A DNA stretch of 14,105 bases from CABRXV01 sp900754955 (GCA_902475005.1 CABRXV010000052.1:1-14105); one strand, 5' to 3'. Counted from the stretch's first letter, positions 6,649 to 14,105 are shown. Numbers and translations are program-made. Notes: generated from the sequence alone by a model not told the origin.

Positions 6649-7968
6649 GTGGACTTCTCGTTAATCATACCGTGCTACAACGAGGCCGAGAACGTGCGGG
6701 CTTTTCTCTCCGCCGCGCTGTCGTGCTTCGGGCTGGAGGACCTGTCGTGCGAGCTCATCTTCGTGGACGACGGCAGCACGGACGGGACGTCGCAGGCGAT
6801 TCACGAGGCGATCGGCTCATGGCGAAAGAGCGGGTTCGGCGACAGCGCGCTGGGTTCGCCTTCGTGTTGCGCTGGGCCTGCGCATCTGGGTGGCGAGACG
6901 ATGACGAGCAGCGCTGCGCGGGCGCGCATCTCGTTTCGCGTGGTCGAGTTCGCGCGCAACTTCGGCAAAGAGGCGGCGATGTTCGCTGGGCTCGAGCAGT
7001 CGAGCGGCGACTACGTCGGTTTCATCGACGCCGACCTTCAGCAAGACCCCACGGTGTCGCTCAAGATGCTGCGCATTCTCCAAGCTCAGCCTGACTACGA
7101 CTGCGTCGCCGCCGTGCAGGAGCAGCGCCGCGAAAGTCTTCCGATGCGCGCCTGCAAGCACGTGTTCTACCGTGCGTTCAACCGCATGTGCAACCTCGAC
7201 GTCGTCGAGGGGGCGAGTGACTTCCGCGTGTTCTCGCGTCCCGTTGCCGAAGCGCTGCTGTCGATGCGCGAGCAGTTCCGTTTCTCGAAGGGGCTGTTCT
7301 CGTGGATCGGGTTCAAAACGAAGGTGATCACCTACCAGGTTCACGACCGCTACAAGGGGCAGAGCAAGTGGACGCTGCGCAGCCTCGCGTCTTATGCGTG
7401 GAACGGCGTCGTGGCGTTTTCGACGTGGCCGCTGCGCGCGGTCATGGTGCTCGGCGTGCTGCTCGCCCTCGTGACGTTTGGCCTGTTCGCGTTCGACATC
7501 GCGTGCAAACTGCTCTTCAACGACGATCTGCCCGCCAATCAGGTGCTGCTTTACGTGGTCCTGTTGCTCGGCGGCATCCAGATGTTCGTCCTCGGGGTGT
7601 TCGGCGAGTATTTGGCGCGCGCCTATATCGAGTCGAAGCACCGTCCGCTCTACGTCGCGCGCCGCATGTATGCGTACGAGGCTGCGCCGTGCGCCGAAGA
7701 CGCTGCGGCCGCATGCGGTGAGCAGGCGCGCGCGACGGTTCCCCTGAACTGCTGCGGCGATTCGTGGGAGCTGAATGCGGAAGAGGAGCCGGCCGCGGCG
7801 TGCGCTTCGGTTCTGCTTGCTTCCCCGACCTCGCCGGCTGCGCCTTGGGGTGCGGACGCATACGGTGCGCAGAACACCTCTGCCGGCAGGAAGGTGCTGG
7901 AGCGGACGTTCGGGTTTTCCGCGCCCGACGGAGCGCGTTGCCTAGCGCATGAGGCGGGCGTGCGGTGA
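6649..7968 (+). CDS. GtrB/DPM1-type membrane glycosyltransferase (polyprenyl-phosphate sugar synthase)
   Basis: GT2-family enzyme expected to move a sugar from a nucleotide donor to undecaprenyl phosphate on the inner leaflet. Motifs are SLIIPCYNEAEN (4-15), FVDDGSTDGT (38-47), FIDADLQQDP (125-134, the metal/nucleotide D-x-D), ARNFGKEAAMFAGL, GASDFRVFSR and QSKWTLRSL. Two membrane segments follow (about 263-290 and 299-326), as in GtrB. GTG at 6649 is chosen because AGAAGGAG (6635-6642) lies 6 bases upstream and the GT2 motif begins at once. Two oddities stand out. Roughly 30 Ser/Gly/Cys-rich residues are inserted around 58-92, where relatives have a short loop. A tail of about 97 residues after YVARR (341-439) is rich in Ala, Cys and Glu and matches no domain I know. 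The stop overlaps the start of the next gene. The acceptor lipid and sugar are inferred. Confidence 0.9.
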   Translation: MDFSLIIPCYNEAENVRAFLSAALSCFGLEDLSCELIFVDDGSTDGTSQAIHEAIGSWRKSGFGDSALGSPSCCAGPAHLGGETMTSSAARARISFRVVEFARNFGKEAAMFAGLEQSSGDYVGFIDADLQQDPTVSLKMLRILQAQPDYDCVAAVQEQRRESLPMRACKHVFYRAFNRMCNLDVVEGASDFRVFSRPVAEALLSMREQFRFSKGLFSWIGFKTKVITYQVHDRYKGQSKWTLRSLASYAWNGVVAFSTWPLRAVMVLGVLLALVTFGLFAFDIACKLLFNDDLPANQVLLYVVLLLGGIQMFVLGVFGEYLARAYIESKHRPLYVARRMYAYEAAPCAEDAAAACGEQARATVPLNCCGDSWELNAEEEPAAACASVLLASPTSPAAPWGADAYGAQNTSAGRKVLERTFGFSAPDGARCLAHEAGVR

Positions 7969-9872
7969 GGAGGCTGACGGCAGCCCTGTCCTCGTCGCCG
8001 TTTCACGTTGCGTTGCTGGCGGTGGGGGCTGCGTTTCTCCTGACGGACGCGTTCCACGGCAACGTGTGGTTCGACGAGAGCTACTCGATCGGCATCGCGC
8101 GTCATTCGTTCGTCGACATTTGGAACATCGGGGCGAACGACGTGCACCCCGTGCTGTTCTACTGGTGTCTGCATGTGATCTATCTGCTGCTGGGCGATAA
8201 CCTGGTGGCGTACCGCCTGTTCACGGTGGCGGGCGCGGTGGCGCTGGCAGCGTTGGGCCTCACGCACCTGCGACGCGACTTCGGTTGGCGATGCGGGCTT
8301 GCGTTTACGTTTTTGGCCCTGTTCACGCCGTACATCAGCATCATGGCGGTTGAGGTGCGCATGTACTCGTGGGCGACGTTCGCCGTGATGCTCTGCGCCG
8401 TGTACGCGTGGCGCATCTTCGATGCGGTGCGCACGGTAAGGGCGGGTGCGAAGCAGGCTGAGGGGGAGCTGTGGACGCGCGCTTGTCTGGCGGGCGCGGA
8501 GCCGTGGCTTTCTCGCGTGCAGATCCCGCGGCGGTGGTGGGCGTTTTTCTTCGTTGCGAGCTTCGCAAGTGCGTGCCTTCATTATTTCGGTGCCATCGCG
8601 GCGTTCTCTGTCAATGTGTTGCTGCTGATCGGCCTGCTGACTCAAGGGCGCGCGTGTCGTCGGCAGGTGCTTGTGCTCCTTGCGGGGGCGGTTTGCCAGG
8701 TTCTGCTCTACGTTCCGTGGATCATGGCGCTGCTGCAGCAGATGTCGGTGGTGTCGAACACGTACTGGGCGAATTTCGTGTTTCCCACGACGCTCATCGA
8801 GCTGCTCACGTATCCGGTGATGACGAGCCAGCTGTCGTTCGCCCTGCGGGGGAGCTACGGCGCATTCGCCCAGGGTGCGGCTGCGGTGTTGGCGGTGGCG
8901 CTCGTGATCGCCACGGTTGCCGTGATTGCGTGCGTTGCGGCGCGTATCGTGAGGGCGGTGTGCGGTGCGGCTGCGGGTCGACGCCTGCAGGCCCTCGGGT
9001 CTGTCTTCCGCACGCGGAGCGCGTGTGCGTGCGTGGCGGGCGCGGCCGTGTACGTGATGGTCGCTGCCATCGGCTTCGCCGCGTCGGTGCTCATGGATTC
9101 GCTCATCCTGTACTACCGCTACCTCGTGGTGGCGATCGGGCCGCTGCTTCTCGCCGTTGCGCTGCTCGTTGCGCATGCCGACCGCCGGATGGTGTCGGGT
9201 GCGTTCTGCGCGGTTCTGCTCGGATTGGCGCTGCTCAATCAGACCCTGCTCGTTTCGGATGACTATGCGGCTGAAAACAGTGCGCCGCTTGCGTACTTCG
9301 AGGATGTGGTTGCGAGGGCGGCGGCGTACAACGAGGACGCGTCGTCGCCGGATGGGGAAGCGGGGGATGCGAACGGTTCGGGTCGCGCGGACGGCGCGTC
9401 TGCGGAAAGCGCGGGCGGTGTTGGCGCTGGCGGTGACGGCGGGGCTGCAGGCGCCGATGGCGTTGGCGCTGGCGCTGGTGCTGGCGGCGAGGCCGCAGGC
9501 GACGACGGCGAGGCTGCGGGCGGTGACGAGGCGCCCGGCGCGCTCGTGCTGTCGTCCGACATCGGCGTGGAGGGCGTGACCGCAGTGCTGTACCCGCAGA
9601 TAAGCCAGACATACCTCGATTGGCAGCCGGGAAACTGGGGAGCGGCGTACGAGGCGTATGCGCCTGCGCTCTCGAGCGTGAGGTCGTGGAGCGAGGCGCT
9701 GGAGGGCTACCGCGGCTGCTTCGTGGTTCTCGGGCAGACGCAGGACGGTTCGGTTCCGCGCGATCTGTCCGACATCGAGAGCGGTTTCGGCGCTCGGGTG
9801 GTCGAGCAGCAGACGTTCTACCGCCCCTACGAGCGCACCTGGTTTACGGTGGCGCTCATGTGCAAGAACTAG
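7965..9872 (+). CDS. GT-C multipass glycosyltransferase (GT39/ArnT-like)
   Basis: A 635-residue integral membrane protein with about ten hydrophobic segments, expected to use a polyprenyl-linked sugar and transfer it to an acceptor outside the membrane. Family features are WFDESYS after the first segment (D37-E38, the acidic pair of GT39/PMT enzymes), VHPVLFYW (H61-P62) and EVRMYSW (130-136). YYRYLV occurs late in the membrane part. The C-terminal part (from about 445) looks extracytoplasmic. It contains a 70-residue Gly/Ala/Asp/Glu-rich stretch (456-525), then a folded-looking end with Trp and Tyr. The GTG start overlaps the previous stop (GTGA), and GAGGCGGG at 7951-7958 serves as ribosome binding site, so the two are very probably translationally coupled. 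The acceptor (wall polymer, lipid or protein) cannot be read from the sequence. Confidence 0.85.
   Translation: MRRLTAALSSSPFHVALLAVGAAFLLTDAFHGNVWFDESYSIGIARHSFVDIWNIGANDVHPVLFYWCLHVIYLLLGDNLVAYRLFTVAGAVALAALGLTHLRRDFGWRCGLAFTFLALFTPYISIMAVEVRMYSWATFAVMLCAVYAWRIFDAVRTVRAGAKQAEGELWTRACLAGAEPWLSRVQIPRRWWAFFFVASFASACLHYFGAIAAFSVNVLLLIGLLTQGRACRRQVLVLLAGAVCQVLLYVPWIMALLQQMSVVSNTYWANFVFPTTLIELLTYPVMTSQLSFALRGSYGAFAQGAAAVLAVALVIATVAVIACVAARIVRAVCGAAAGRRLQALGSVFRTRSACACVAGAAVYVMVAAIGFAASVLMDSLILYYRYLVVAIGPLLLAVALLVAHADRRMVSGAFCAVLLGLALLNQTLLVSDDYAAENSAPLAYFEDVVARAAAYNEDASSPDGEAGDANGSGRADGASAESAGGVGAGGDGGAAGADGVGAGAGAGGEAAGDDGEAAGGDEAPGALVLSSDIGVEGVTAVLYPQISQTYLDWQPGNWGAAYEAYAPALSSVRSWSEALEGYRGCFVVLGQTQDGSVPRDLSDIESGFGARVVEQQTFYRPYERTWFTVALMCKN
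9330..9540 (+). repeat. Low-complexity GGC/GCG-rich coding repeat inside the GT-C gene
   Basis: Degenerate GGCG and GGCGCTGGC units encode a linker of mostly Gly, Ala, Asp and Glu. GTTGGCGCTGGCG occurs near 9420 and again near 9462. Such tracts are prone to slippage, so length may vary between strains; the frame is intact here. Confidence 0.7.
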
Positions 9873-9880
9873 GCGGCGGG

Positions 9881-9901
9881 CGTGCCGCTGCAAGCGGCGC
9901 G
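9881..9901 (+). terminator. Hairpin just after the GT-C gene
   Basis: CGTGCCGCT (9881-9889) pairs with AGCGGCGCG (9893-9901), one pair being T-G, around loop GCA. It starts 9 bases past the stop. No T run follows, so it is at most a Rho-dependent or 3'-stabilising element. Confidence 0.35.
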
Positions 9902-9938
9902 AGATGGAGCGGCGCGCGTTGTGTCGGCTTTGGCTCAC

Positions 9939-10030
9939 GCCGCGCTGGGTTTGACGCGTGCCGCGCCGGGCCTAACGTGCGCCGCGCTCAGCCTGGCTTA
10001 GGGGGTCACGCCGCGCTGTACCCGGTTTGG
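9939..10030. repeat. Degenerate 21-bp tandem repeat
   Basis: GCCGCGC recurs at 9939, 9960, 9981 and 10010. The first three units are contiguous 21-mers of the form GCCGCGCyGGGyyTrACGyGy, with the third more diverged. The fourth follows an 8-base insert. The array occupies the gap between the glycosyltransferase operon and the ABC-F promoter; no protein start or binding-site family is recognisable. Confidence 0.6.
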
Positions 10031-10045
10031 GGGCTCGCGCCCCGT

Positions 10046-10084
10046 CGCGCCCTGTTCGGGGGCGCGCGGCGGCTGCGCTATAAT
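10046..10084 (+). promoter_or_regulatory. Promoter of the ABC-F operon
   Basis: TATAAT at 10079-10084 is a perfect -10, 60 bases before the ABC-F start. The -35 is poor: TTCGGG at 10055-10060 with 18-base spacing. A hairpin, CGCGCCC (10046-10052) with GGGCGCG (10060-10066), covers the -35 position. It may be the end of upstream transcription or a regulator site. Confidence 0.6.
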
Positions 10085-10143
10085 CGGCTGCGTTTGTTTG
10101 TTTCCGCCGCGCGCAGCGGCTCGGTGATCTGAAGGGCAGCTTC

Positions 10144-12006
10144 ATGGCGTTTCTGCTGGGATGCGAGAAGGTCGGTGTCGATTTCCCGACCAAAACGGTG
10201 TTCGAGGATATCTCGTGCGGCATCGACGAGGGTGCGCGCATCGGCATCGTCGGCCGCAACGGCGACGGAAAGTCCACGCTGCTGAAGCTGTTCGCGGGCG
10301 AGGTCGAGCCCGACGTGGGGCGCGTGGTGCGCACGCGCGGCGTGTCGGTGGGCATGCTCGGGCAGGTCGACGCCCTGCGTGACGACGACACGGTGGAGCG
10401 TGCCGTGGTGGGCGACGCGCCCGAGTACGAATGGGCGGGCGACGCCCGCACGCGCAGCATCATCGCGGGGCTCATCAGCGATATCGATTGGCGCGGCACG
10501 GTGGGCACCCTCTCGGGCGGCCAGCGCCGTCGCGTCGACCTCGCGCGCCTGCTCGTGGGCGACTGGGATGTGCTGTTGCTCGACGAGCCCACGAACCATC
10601 TCGACATCAAGGCCATCACCTGGCTGGCCGACCACCTCAAGCACCGTTGGCGCGAGGGGCAGGGCGCGCTCATGGTGGTCACGCACGATCGCTGGTTTCT
10701 CGACGAGGTGTGCCTGTCCATGTGGGAGGTGCACGACCGCACGATCGAGCCGTTCGAAGGCGGCTTCTCGGCCTACATCATGCAGCGCGTCGAGCGCGAC
10801 CGCCGCGCCGAGGTTGCCGAGCAGAAGCGTCAGAACCAGTTGCTCCGCGAGCTCGCCTGGCTCTCGCGTGGTGCGCGGGCACGCGCCACGAAGCCGAAGT
10901 TTCACGTGGCGGCTGCGCAAGCGCTCATCGCCGACGTGCCCGAGCTGCGCAATCCCATCGAGCTCAAGCGCATGGCGGTGGCGCGTCTCGGCAAGCAGGT
11001 GGTCGAGCTGCAGAATGTGAGCGTGCGCTACGGCGAGCGGAAGGTGCTCGACGATGTGTCGTGGATCATCGGGCCAGGCGACCGCTACGGCATCGTGGGC
11101 GGCAACGGCGCAGGCAAGACCACGCTGCTCAATGTGATCCGCGGTGCGCTTGCGCCGACGGCGGGACGCGTGAAGATTGGCTCGACCGTGCGTTTCGCGG
11201 TGCTCTCGCAGCACCTTGAGGAGCTGACCGCGTACGGTAGCGATCGCGTGCGCCAGGTGATCGGCCGCTACTCGCGCCGCACGATGCTCGACGGCAAGGA
11301 GCAGACGCCCGGCCAGCTGCTCGAGCGCCTGGGCTTCTCGGCAGCCGATCAGAACGAGCCGGTGTGCGACTTGTCGGGCGGTCAGAAGCGTCGTCTGGCC
11401 CTCATGCTCATCCTCCTCGACGAACCCAACGTGCTCATCCTCGACGAGCCGGGCAACGATCTCGACACCGACATGCTCGCCGCCGTGGAGGACCTCCTCG
11501 ACGGCTGGCCGGGCACGCTGCTGCTCGTCACGCACGACCGCTACCTCATGGAGCGCGTGACCGACGACCAGTTCGCCCTCATCGACGGCAAGATTCGCCA
11601 TCTGCCCGGCGGCATCGACGAGTTCCTGCGTCTCACCGGCGGCCGCGACCGCGATGAGGCGGTGCAGGGCGCCACGTGGGATGACTGGCGTGCGCAGGGC
11701 GGCGCCGCACATGTGGCGGCGGCCGCTGCGCAGGAGCCCGCTGCCGCTCAGAGCACCTCGACGGATGAGGCGGCGCGTCTCTCGGGTGGCGAGCAGCGCG
11801 CGCTGCGCAAGCTCATGGCGTCAAACGAGAAGAAGATCGCCACGCTCAAGGGCAAGATCGAGGCGAAGCGTGCCGAGATGGGCGCGGTCGACCCGTCCGA
11901 CTACCTGGCGCTCACGGCTATCCAGGACGAGATCGCCGCTTTCCAGGAGTCGATCGACGAGCTCGAGCTGGAATGGCTCGAAGCTGCCGAGACGCTCGGC
12001 GAGTAA
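10144..12006 (+). CDS. ABC-F family ATPase, Uup-like
   Basis: Soluble protein with two ABC domains and no membrane segments; ABC-F proteins act on ribosomes, and Uup relatives also affect DNA stability. It has 620 residues, close to E. coli Uup. Domain 1 has Walker A GRNGDGKST (37-45), LSGGQ (123-127), Walker B with LLLDEPTNHLD (to 154) and THDR. The inter-domain linker (about 215-300) is charged and helical. Domain 2 has GGNGAGKTT (319-327), LSGGQ (410-414), LILDEPGNDLD (to 441, Gly where Thr is usual) and THDR. A C-terminal coiled-coil-like region (about 540-620) fits the Uup DNA- or RNA-binding tail. The ATG follows AAGGG (10132-10136) by 7 bases. It heads an operon with YigZ and a PF09818-type ATPase. 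Both ATP sites look competent. A resistance-type ABC-F is possible but the tail favours Uup. Confidence 0.9.
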   Translation: MAFLLGCEKVGVDFPTKTVFEDISCGIDEGARIGIVGRNGDGKSTLLKLFAGEVEPDVGRVVRTRGVSVGMLGQVDALRDDDTVERAVVGDAPEYEWAGDARTRSIIAGLISDIDWRGTVGTLSGGQRRRVDLARLLVGDWDVLLLDEPTNHLDIKAITWLADHLKHRWREGQGALMVVTHDRWFLDEVCLSMWEVHDRTIEPFEGGFSAYIMQRVERDRRAEVAEQKRQNQLLRELAWLSRGARARATKPKFHVAAAQALIADVPELRNPIELKRMAVARLGKQVVELQNVSVRYGERKVLDDVSWIIGPGDRYGIVGGNGAGKTTLLNVIRGALAPTAGRVKIGSTVRFAVLSQHLEELTAYGSDRVRQVIGRYSRRTMLDGKEQTPGQLLERLGFSAADQNEPVCDLSGGQKRRLALMLILLDEPNVLILDEPGNDLDTDMLAAVEDLLDGWPGTLLLVTHDRYLMERVTDDQFALIDGKIRHLPGGIDEFLRLTGGRDRDEAVQGATWDDWRAQGGAAHVAAAAAQEPAAAQSTSTDEAARLSGGEQRALRKLMASNEKKIATLKGKIEAKRAEMGAVDPSDYLALTAIQDEIAAFQESIDELELEWLEAAETLGE

Positions 12007-12018
12007 GGGGCCGATCTC

Positions 12019-12663
12019 ATGGCAGGGGCCGGTTCCGCATACCGCACGATCGAGGGGCGTGCGATCGCCGAGATCATGGAGAAGAAAAGTCGCTTCATCG
12101 GGCACATCGCACATGTTGAGACCGAGGAGGAGGCGCTTGCGTTTCTGAACGAGATTCGCGCCGAGCACCGCATGGCGCGCCACAACGTATACGCCTACGT
12201 GCTGCGCGGCGTGGGCGGTAGCGCGGGGCGCGTGCGCTATTCCGATGACGGCGAGCCGGCGCGTACGGCGGGCACGCCCACGCTCGAGGCGATCCAACAT
12301 GCGGGGCTCGTGGACGTGGCGGTGGTGGTCACGCGCTACTTCGGCGGCATTCTGCTGGGAACGGGCGGGCTTGTGCGTGCGTACACGCAGGCGACGCAGG
12401 CGGCTATCGAGGCGGCGCAGGTGGTGACGATCTCGCGGTGCGTCGACGTGCTCGTGGAGGTGTCGTACTCGCTCTACGAGAGCGCCGTGCGCGTCGCCGA
12501 GGCGGCGGGCGCGAAGGTGGTCGAGTCCGATTTCGGCGCGGCGGTGGCTCTCACGCTGCGCGTTCTCAACGGCGCGCAGGACGAGCTCGTGCGCGCGCTG
12601 ACCGAGGCGACGAGCGGCACGGCCGAGATCATGGTGGGCGACCCGTTCGACGCGGCGTTCTAG
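12019..12663 (+). CDS. yigZ: YigZ/IMPACT-family protein
   Basis: Member of the UPF0029/IMPACT family; eukaryotic IMPACT inhibits the Gcn2 eIF2-alpha kinase pathway, while the bacterial role is poorly defined. It has 214 residues, normal for YigZ. The N-terminal domain shows KKSRFIGH, EEEALAFL, SDDGEPARTAG (75-85) and VVVTRYFGG (102-110), followed by LGTGGLVRAY. The C-terminal ferredoxin-like part begins near 140. AR replaces the SG more usual in SDDGEPSGTAG. ATG follows AAGGGG (12005-12010) by 8 bases, and the gene starts 12 bases after the ABC-F stop, so the two are very likely cotranscribed. Confidence 0.93.
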   Translation: MAGAGSAYRTIEGRAIAEIMEKKSRFIGHIAHVETEEEALAFLNEIRAEHRMARHNVYAYVLRGVGGSAGRVRYSDDGEPARTAGTPTLEAIQHAGLVDVAVVVTRYFGGILLGTGGLVRAYTQATQAAIEAAQVVTISRCVDVLVEVSYSLYESAVRVAEAAGAKVVESDFGAAVALTLRVLNGAQDELVRALTEATSGTAEIMVGDPFDAAF

Positions 12664-12675
12664 ACGGAGGTGCGT

Positions 12676-14105
12676 ATGAAGACGGCGCAGGACTTGCGGC
12701 GTGCGATCCGCGCGATCGACCGCAGGGGGTACCCGGCATGCAAAATGCTCGCGGGCGCGTATCGGTTCGACCTGTTCACGCTCGTGATCGACCACGTGCA
12801 GGGCGACCCGTTCGCCGCGCCGTCGAGCCTGCACGTGGAGGTTGCGCACGAGCAGGCAGGCTTCCCGCGCGAGCTGCGCGCGACGCGGCGTCAGCGCATC
12901 GCGCTCGCCGACTGCCTCACGCGGCAGTTCGCCGCCGCGCTCGATCGCACGAGCTTCAAGGCGAAGGGGTCGGGGAAAAGCGGCCTGCTTGCCACGACGC
13001 ACTGCGGCCAGGAGGTGCTCGAGCGGAGCGCGTGCGAGGTGGGTGTCGACGCGGTCGTCGCGCGTTTCCATGCGGGCTTTCCCGCGTTCGGGCGCAGCGT
13101 GAACGCGGAGGGGCTTGAGCTCATGCTGCTCGACTTGCTTCCGCGGTGCGTTGAGCGGGCGCTGCTCTACCGCAGTCTTGATGCGGAGCGGGTGGCACAG
13201 GCGGTGCACCTCGCCGAGGATCAGGAGGCACTGCGCGAAATGCTGCGCGCGGAGGGGCTTGTGGCGTTCGTGGCCGACGGCGCCGTGCTGCCGCGTGCGA
13301 GCGGCGTGTCCGACAAGCCGCTGCGCGATGCGGTGCCGTTCGCGTCGCCCGAGACGCTGCGGCGCACCTTCGAGTTGCCGTATGCGGGTGCGGTGAGCGG
13401 CATGGCGCTGCCGCAGGGCGTCACGCTCATCGTGGGCGGTGGCTACCACGGCAAGTCGACGCTGCTCGAGGCGCTCCAGGCGGGCGTGTACGACCATGTG
13501 GCGGGCGACGGCCGCGAGTTCGTCGTGGCCGATGCCACGGCGGTGAAGCTGCGCGCCGAGGACGGCCGTGCGGTGCGCGACGCCGACATCTCGCTGTTTG
13601 TGAGCGATCTGCCGAACGGTGCCGACACGACGCGTTTCTCCACGCTCGACGCAAGCGGCAGCACGTCGCAGGCGGCCGCCGTGGTGGAGGGGCTTGAGGC
13701 GGGCACGCGGCTGTTCCTCGTGGACGAGGACACCTCCGCCACCAACTTTATGGTGCGCGATGCGCTCATGCAGAAGGTGGTGGCGCGGGAGAAGGAGCCC
13801 ATCACGTCGTTCGTCGAGCGCGTGCGCGACCTGTACGAGCAGGCGGGCGTCTCCACGGTGCTCGTGGCGGGCAGCTCGGGCGCGTTCTTCGCGGTGGCCG
13901 ACCGCGTGATCCAGATGGACTGCTACCGTGCGCTCGACATCACCGAGCGTGTGCGGAAGGTGTGCGCCGAGTTTGCGGTGGAAGCGGGGGATGCGGGCGC
14001 GGCGGCTGCCGGGTCCGGCGCGCTTGGGGCTGTTGCCCCTGCCCGCCCGTTCCTCATGCCGCATTTCGACCGCGTGCTGCCGCCGCTGCGCAGCGCGGCT
14101 GACGA
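12676..14105 (+). CDS. Predicted ABC-class ATPase (PF09818/COG3044 type), 3' end cut off
   Basis: Open frame of 476 codons that runs past the right edge; the family is about 560-570 residues, so roughly 90 are missing. The ATG is 12 bases after yigZ and GGAGG (12666-12670) lies 5 bases upstream. Visible features are an N-terminal KGSGKSGLL (97-105), the Walker A GGGYHGKST (254-262), a signature-like SGSTSQA (327-333) in place of LSGGQ, and Walker B with LFLVDEDTSATNFM (346-359). EPITSFVERVRDLYEQAGVSTVLVAGSSG follows in shortened form: EPITSFVERV and STVLVAGSSG are the conserved parts. This order is characteristic of the family. A Gly/Ala-rich stretch (about 438-456) interrupts the C-terminal part. 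No membrane segment is present. Molecular function is unknown for the whole family; operon context hints at a link with ribosome or RNA quality control. Confidence 0.88.
   Translation, partial: MKTAQDLRRAIRAIDRRGYPACKMLAGAYRFDLFTLVIDHVQGDPFAAPSSLHVEVAHEQAGFPRELRATRRQRIALADCLTRQFAAALDRTSFKAKGSGKSGLLATTHCGQEVLERSACEVGVDAVVARFHAGFPAFGRSVNAEGLELMLLDLLPRCVERALLYRSLDAERVAQAVHLAEDQEALREMLRAEGLVAFVADGAVLPRASGVSDKPLRDAVPFASPETLRRTFELPYAGAVSGMALPQGVTLIVGGGYHGKSTLLEALQAGVYDHVAGDGREFVVADATAVKLRAEDGRAVRDADISLFVSDLPNGADTTRFSTLDASGSTSQAAAVVEGLEAGTRLFLVDEDTSATNFMVRDALMQKVVAREKEPITSFVERVRDLYEQAGVSTVLVAGSSGAFFAVADRVIQMDCYRALDITERVRKVCAEFAVEAGDAGAAAAGSGALGAVAPARPFLMPHFDRVLPPLRSAAD

Noticed and set aside
9939..10030. 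CRISPR array
   Set aside because: The repeated units are contiguous, degenerate and only 21 bases long, with no spacers and no cas genes nearby.

Overview
The window is GC-rich, densely coded chromosomal DNA with short intergenic gaps and some GTG and TTG starts. Gene content and style fit a high-GC Gram-positive. My best guess is a Coriobacteriia/Eggerthellaceae-type gut actinobacterium; this is inferred from gene style and the housekeeping order, not from a marker gene. No tRNA, rRNA, CRISPR array, transposase or phage gene is visible.

Region 1 (98-3436) is a conserved housekeeping block on the + strand: glmU (UDP-GlcNAc synthesis), prs (PRPP synthesis) and pth (peptidyl-tRNA hydrolase). 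Strong hairpins separate the genes: a 14-bp stem after glmU, a 10-bp stem plus T4 after prs, and an 11-bp TTCG-loop stem plus T6 after pth. -10-like elements precede prs and pth, so each gene is probably transcribed at least partly on its own.

Region 2 (3437-5344) starts with about 530 bases without a convincing gene. It holds a long inverted repeat (15 bp perfect, 19 bp with one wobble, about 130 bases between arms), a second hairpin and a promoter candidate. A DHA2-type (EmrB/QacA-like) MFS exporter follows.

Region 3 (5421-9872) is the most interesting part. A YdjC/ChbG-family carbohydrate deacetylase on the - strand is divergent from a two-gene + strand operon. That operon encodes a GtrB/DPM1-type membrane glycosyltransferase, expected to make an undecaprenyl-phosphate-linked sugar, and a GT-C (GT39/ArnT-like) multipass glycosyltransferase, expected to transfer it outside the cell; their reading frames overlap (GTGA). 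The combination parallels FlmF/NaxD/FlmK of Francisella and ArnC/ArnD/ArnT. It suggests that an amino sugar is loaded on a lipid carrier, deacetylated and attached to a surface polymer. Both glycosyltransferases carry unusual low-complexity additions.

Region 4 (10079-14105) opens with a perfect TATAAT -10. It is a tight operon: a Uup-like ABC-F ATPase, a YigZ/IMPACT-family protein, and a predicted ABC-class ATPase of the PF09818 type that runs off the right edge. Gaps are 12 bases each and ribosome binding sites are clear, suggesting a shared translation- or stress-linked role. Short tandem repeats lie in the intergenic gaps at 5358-5423 and 9939-10030.
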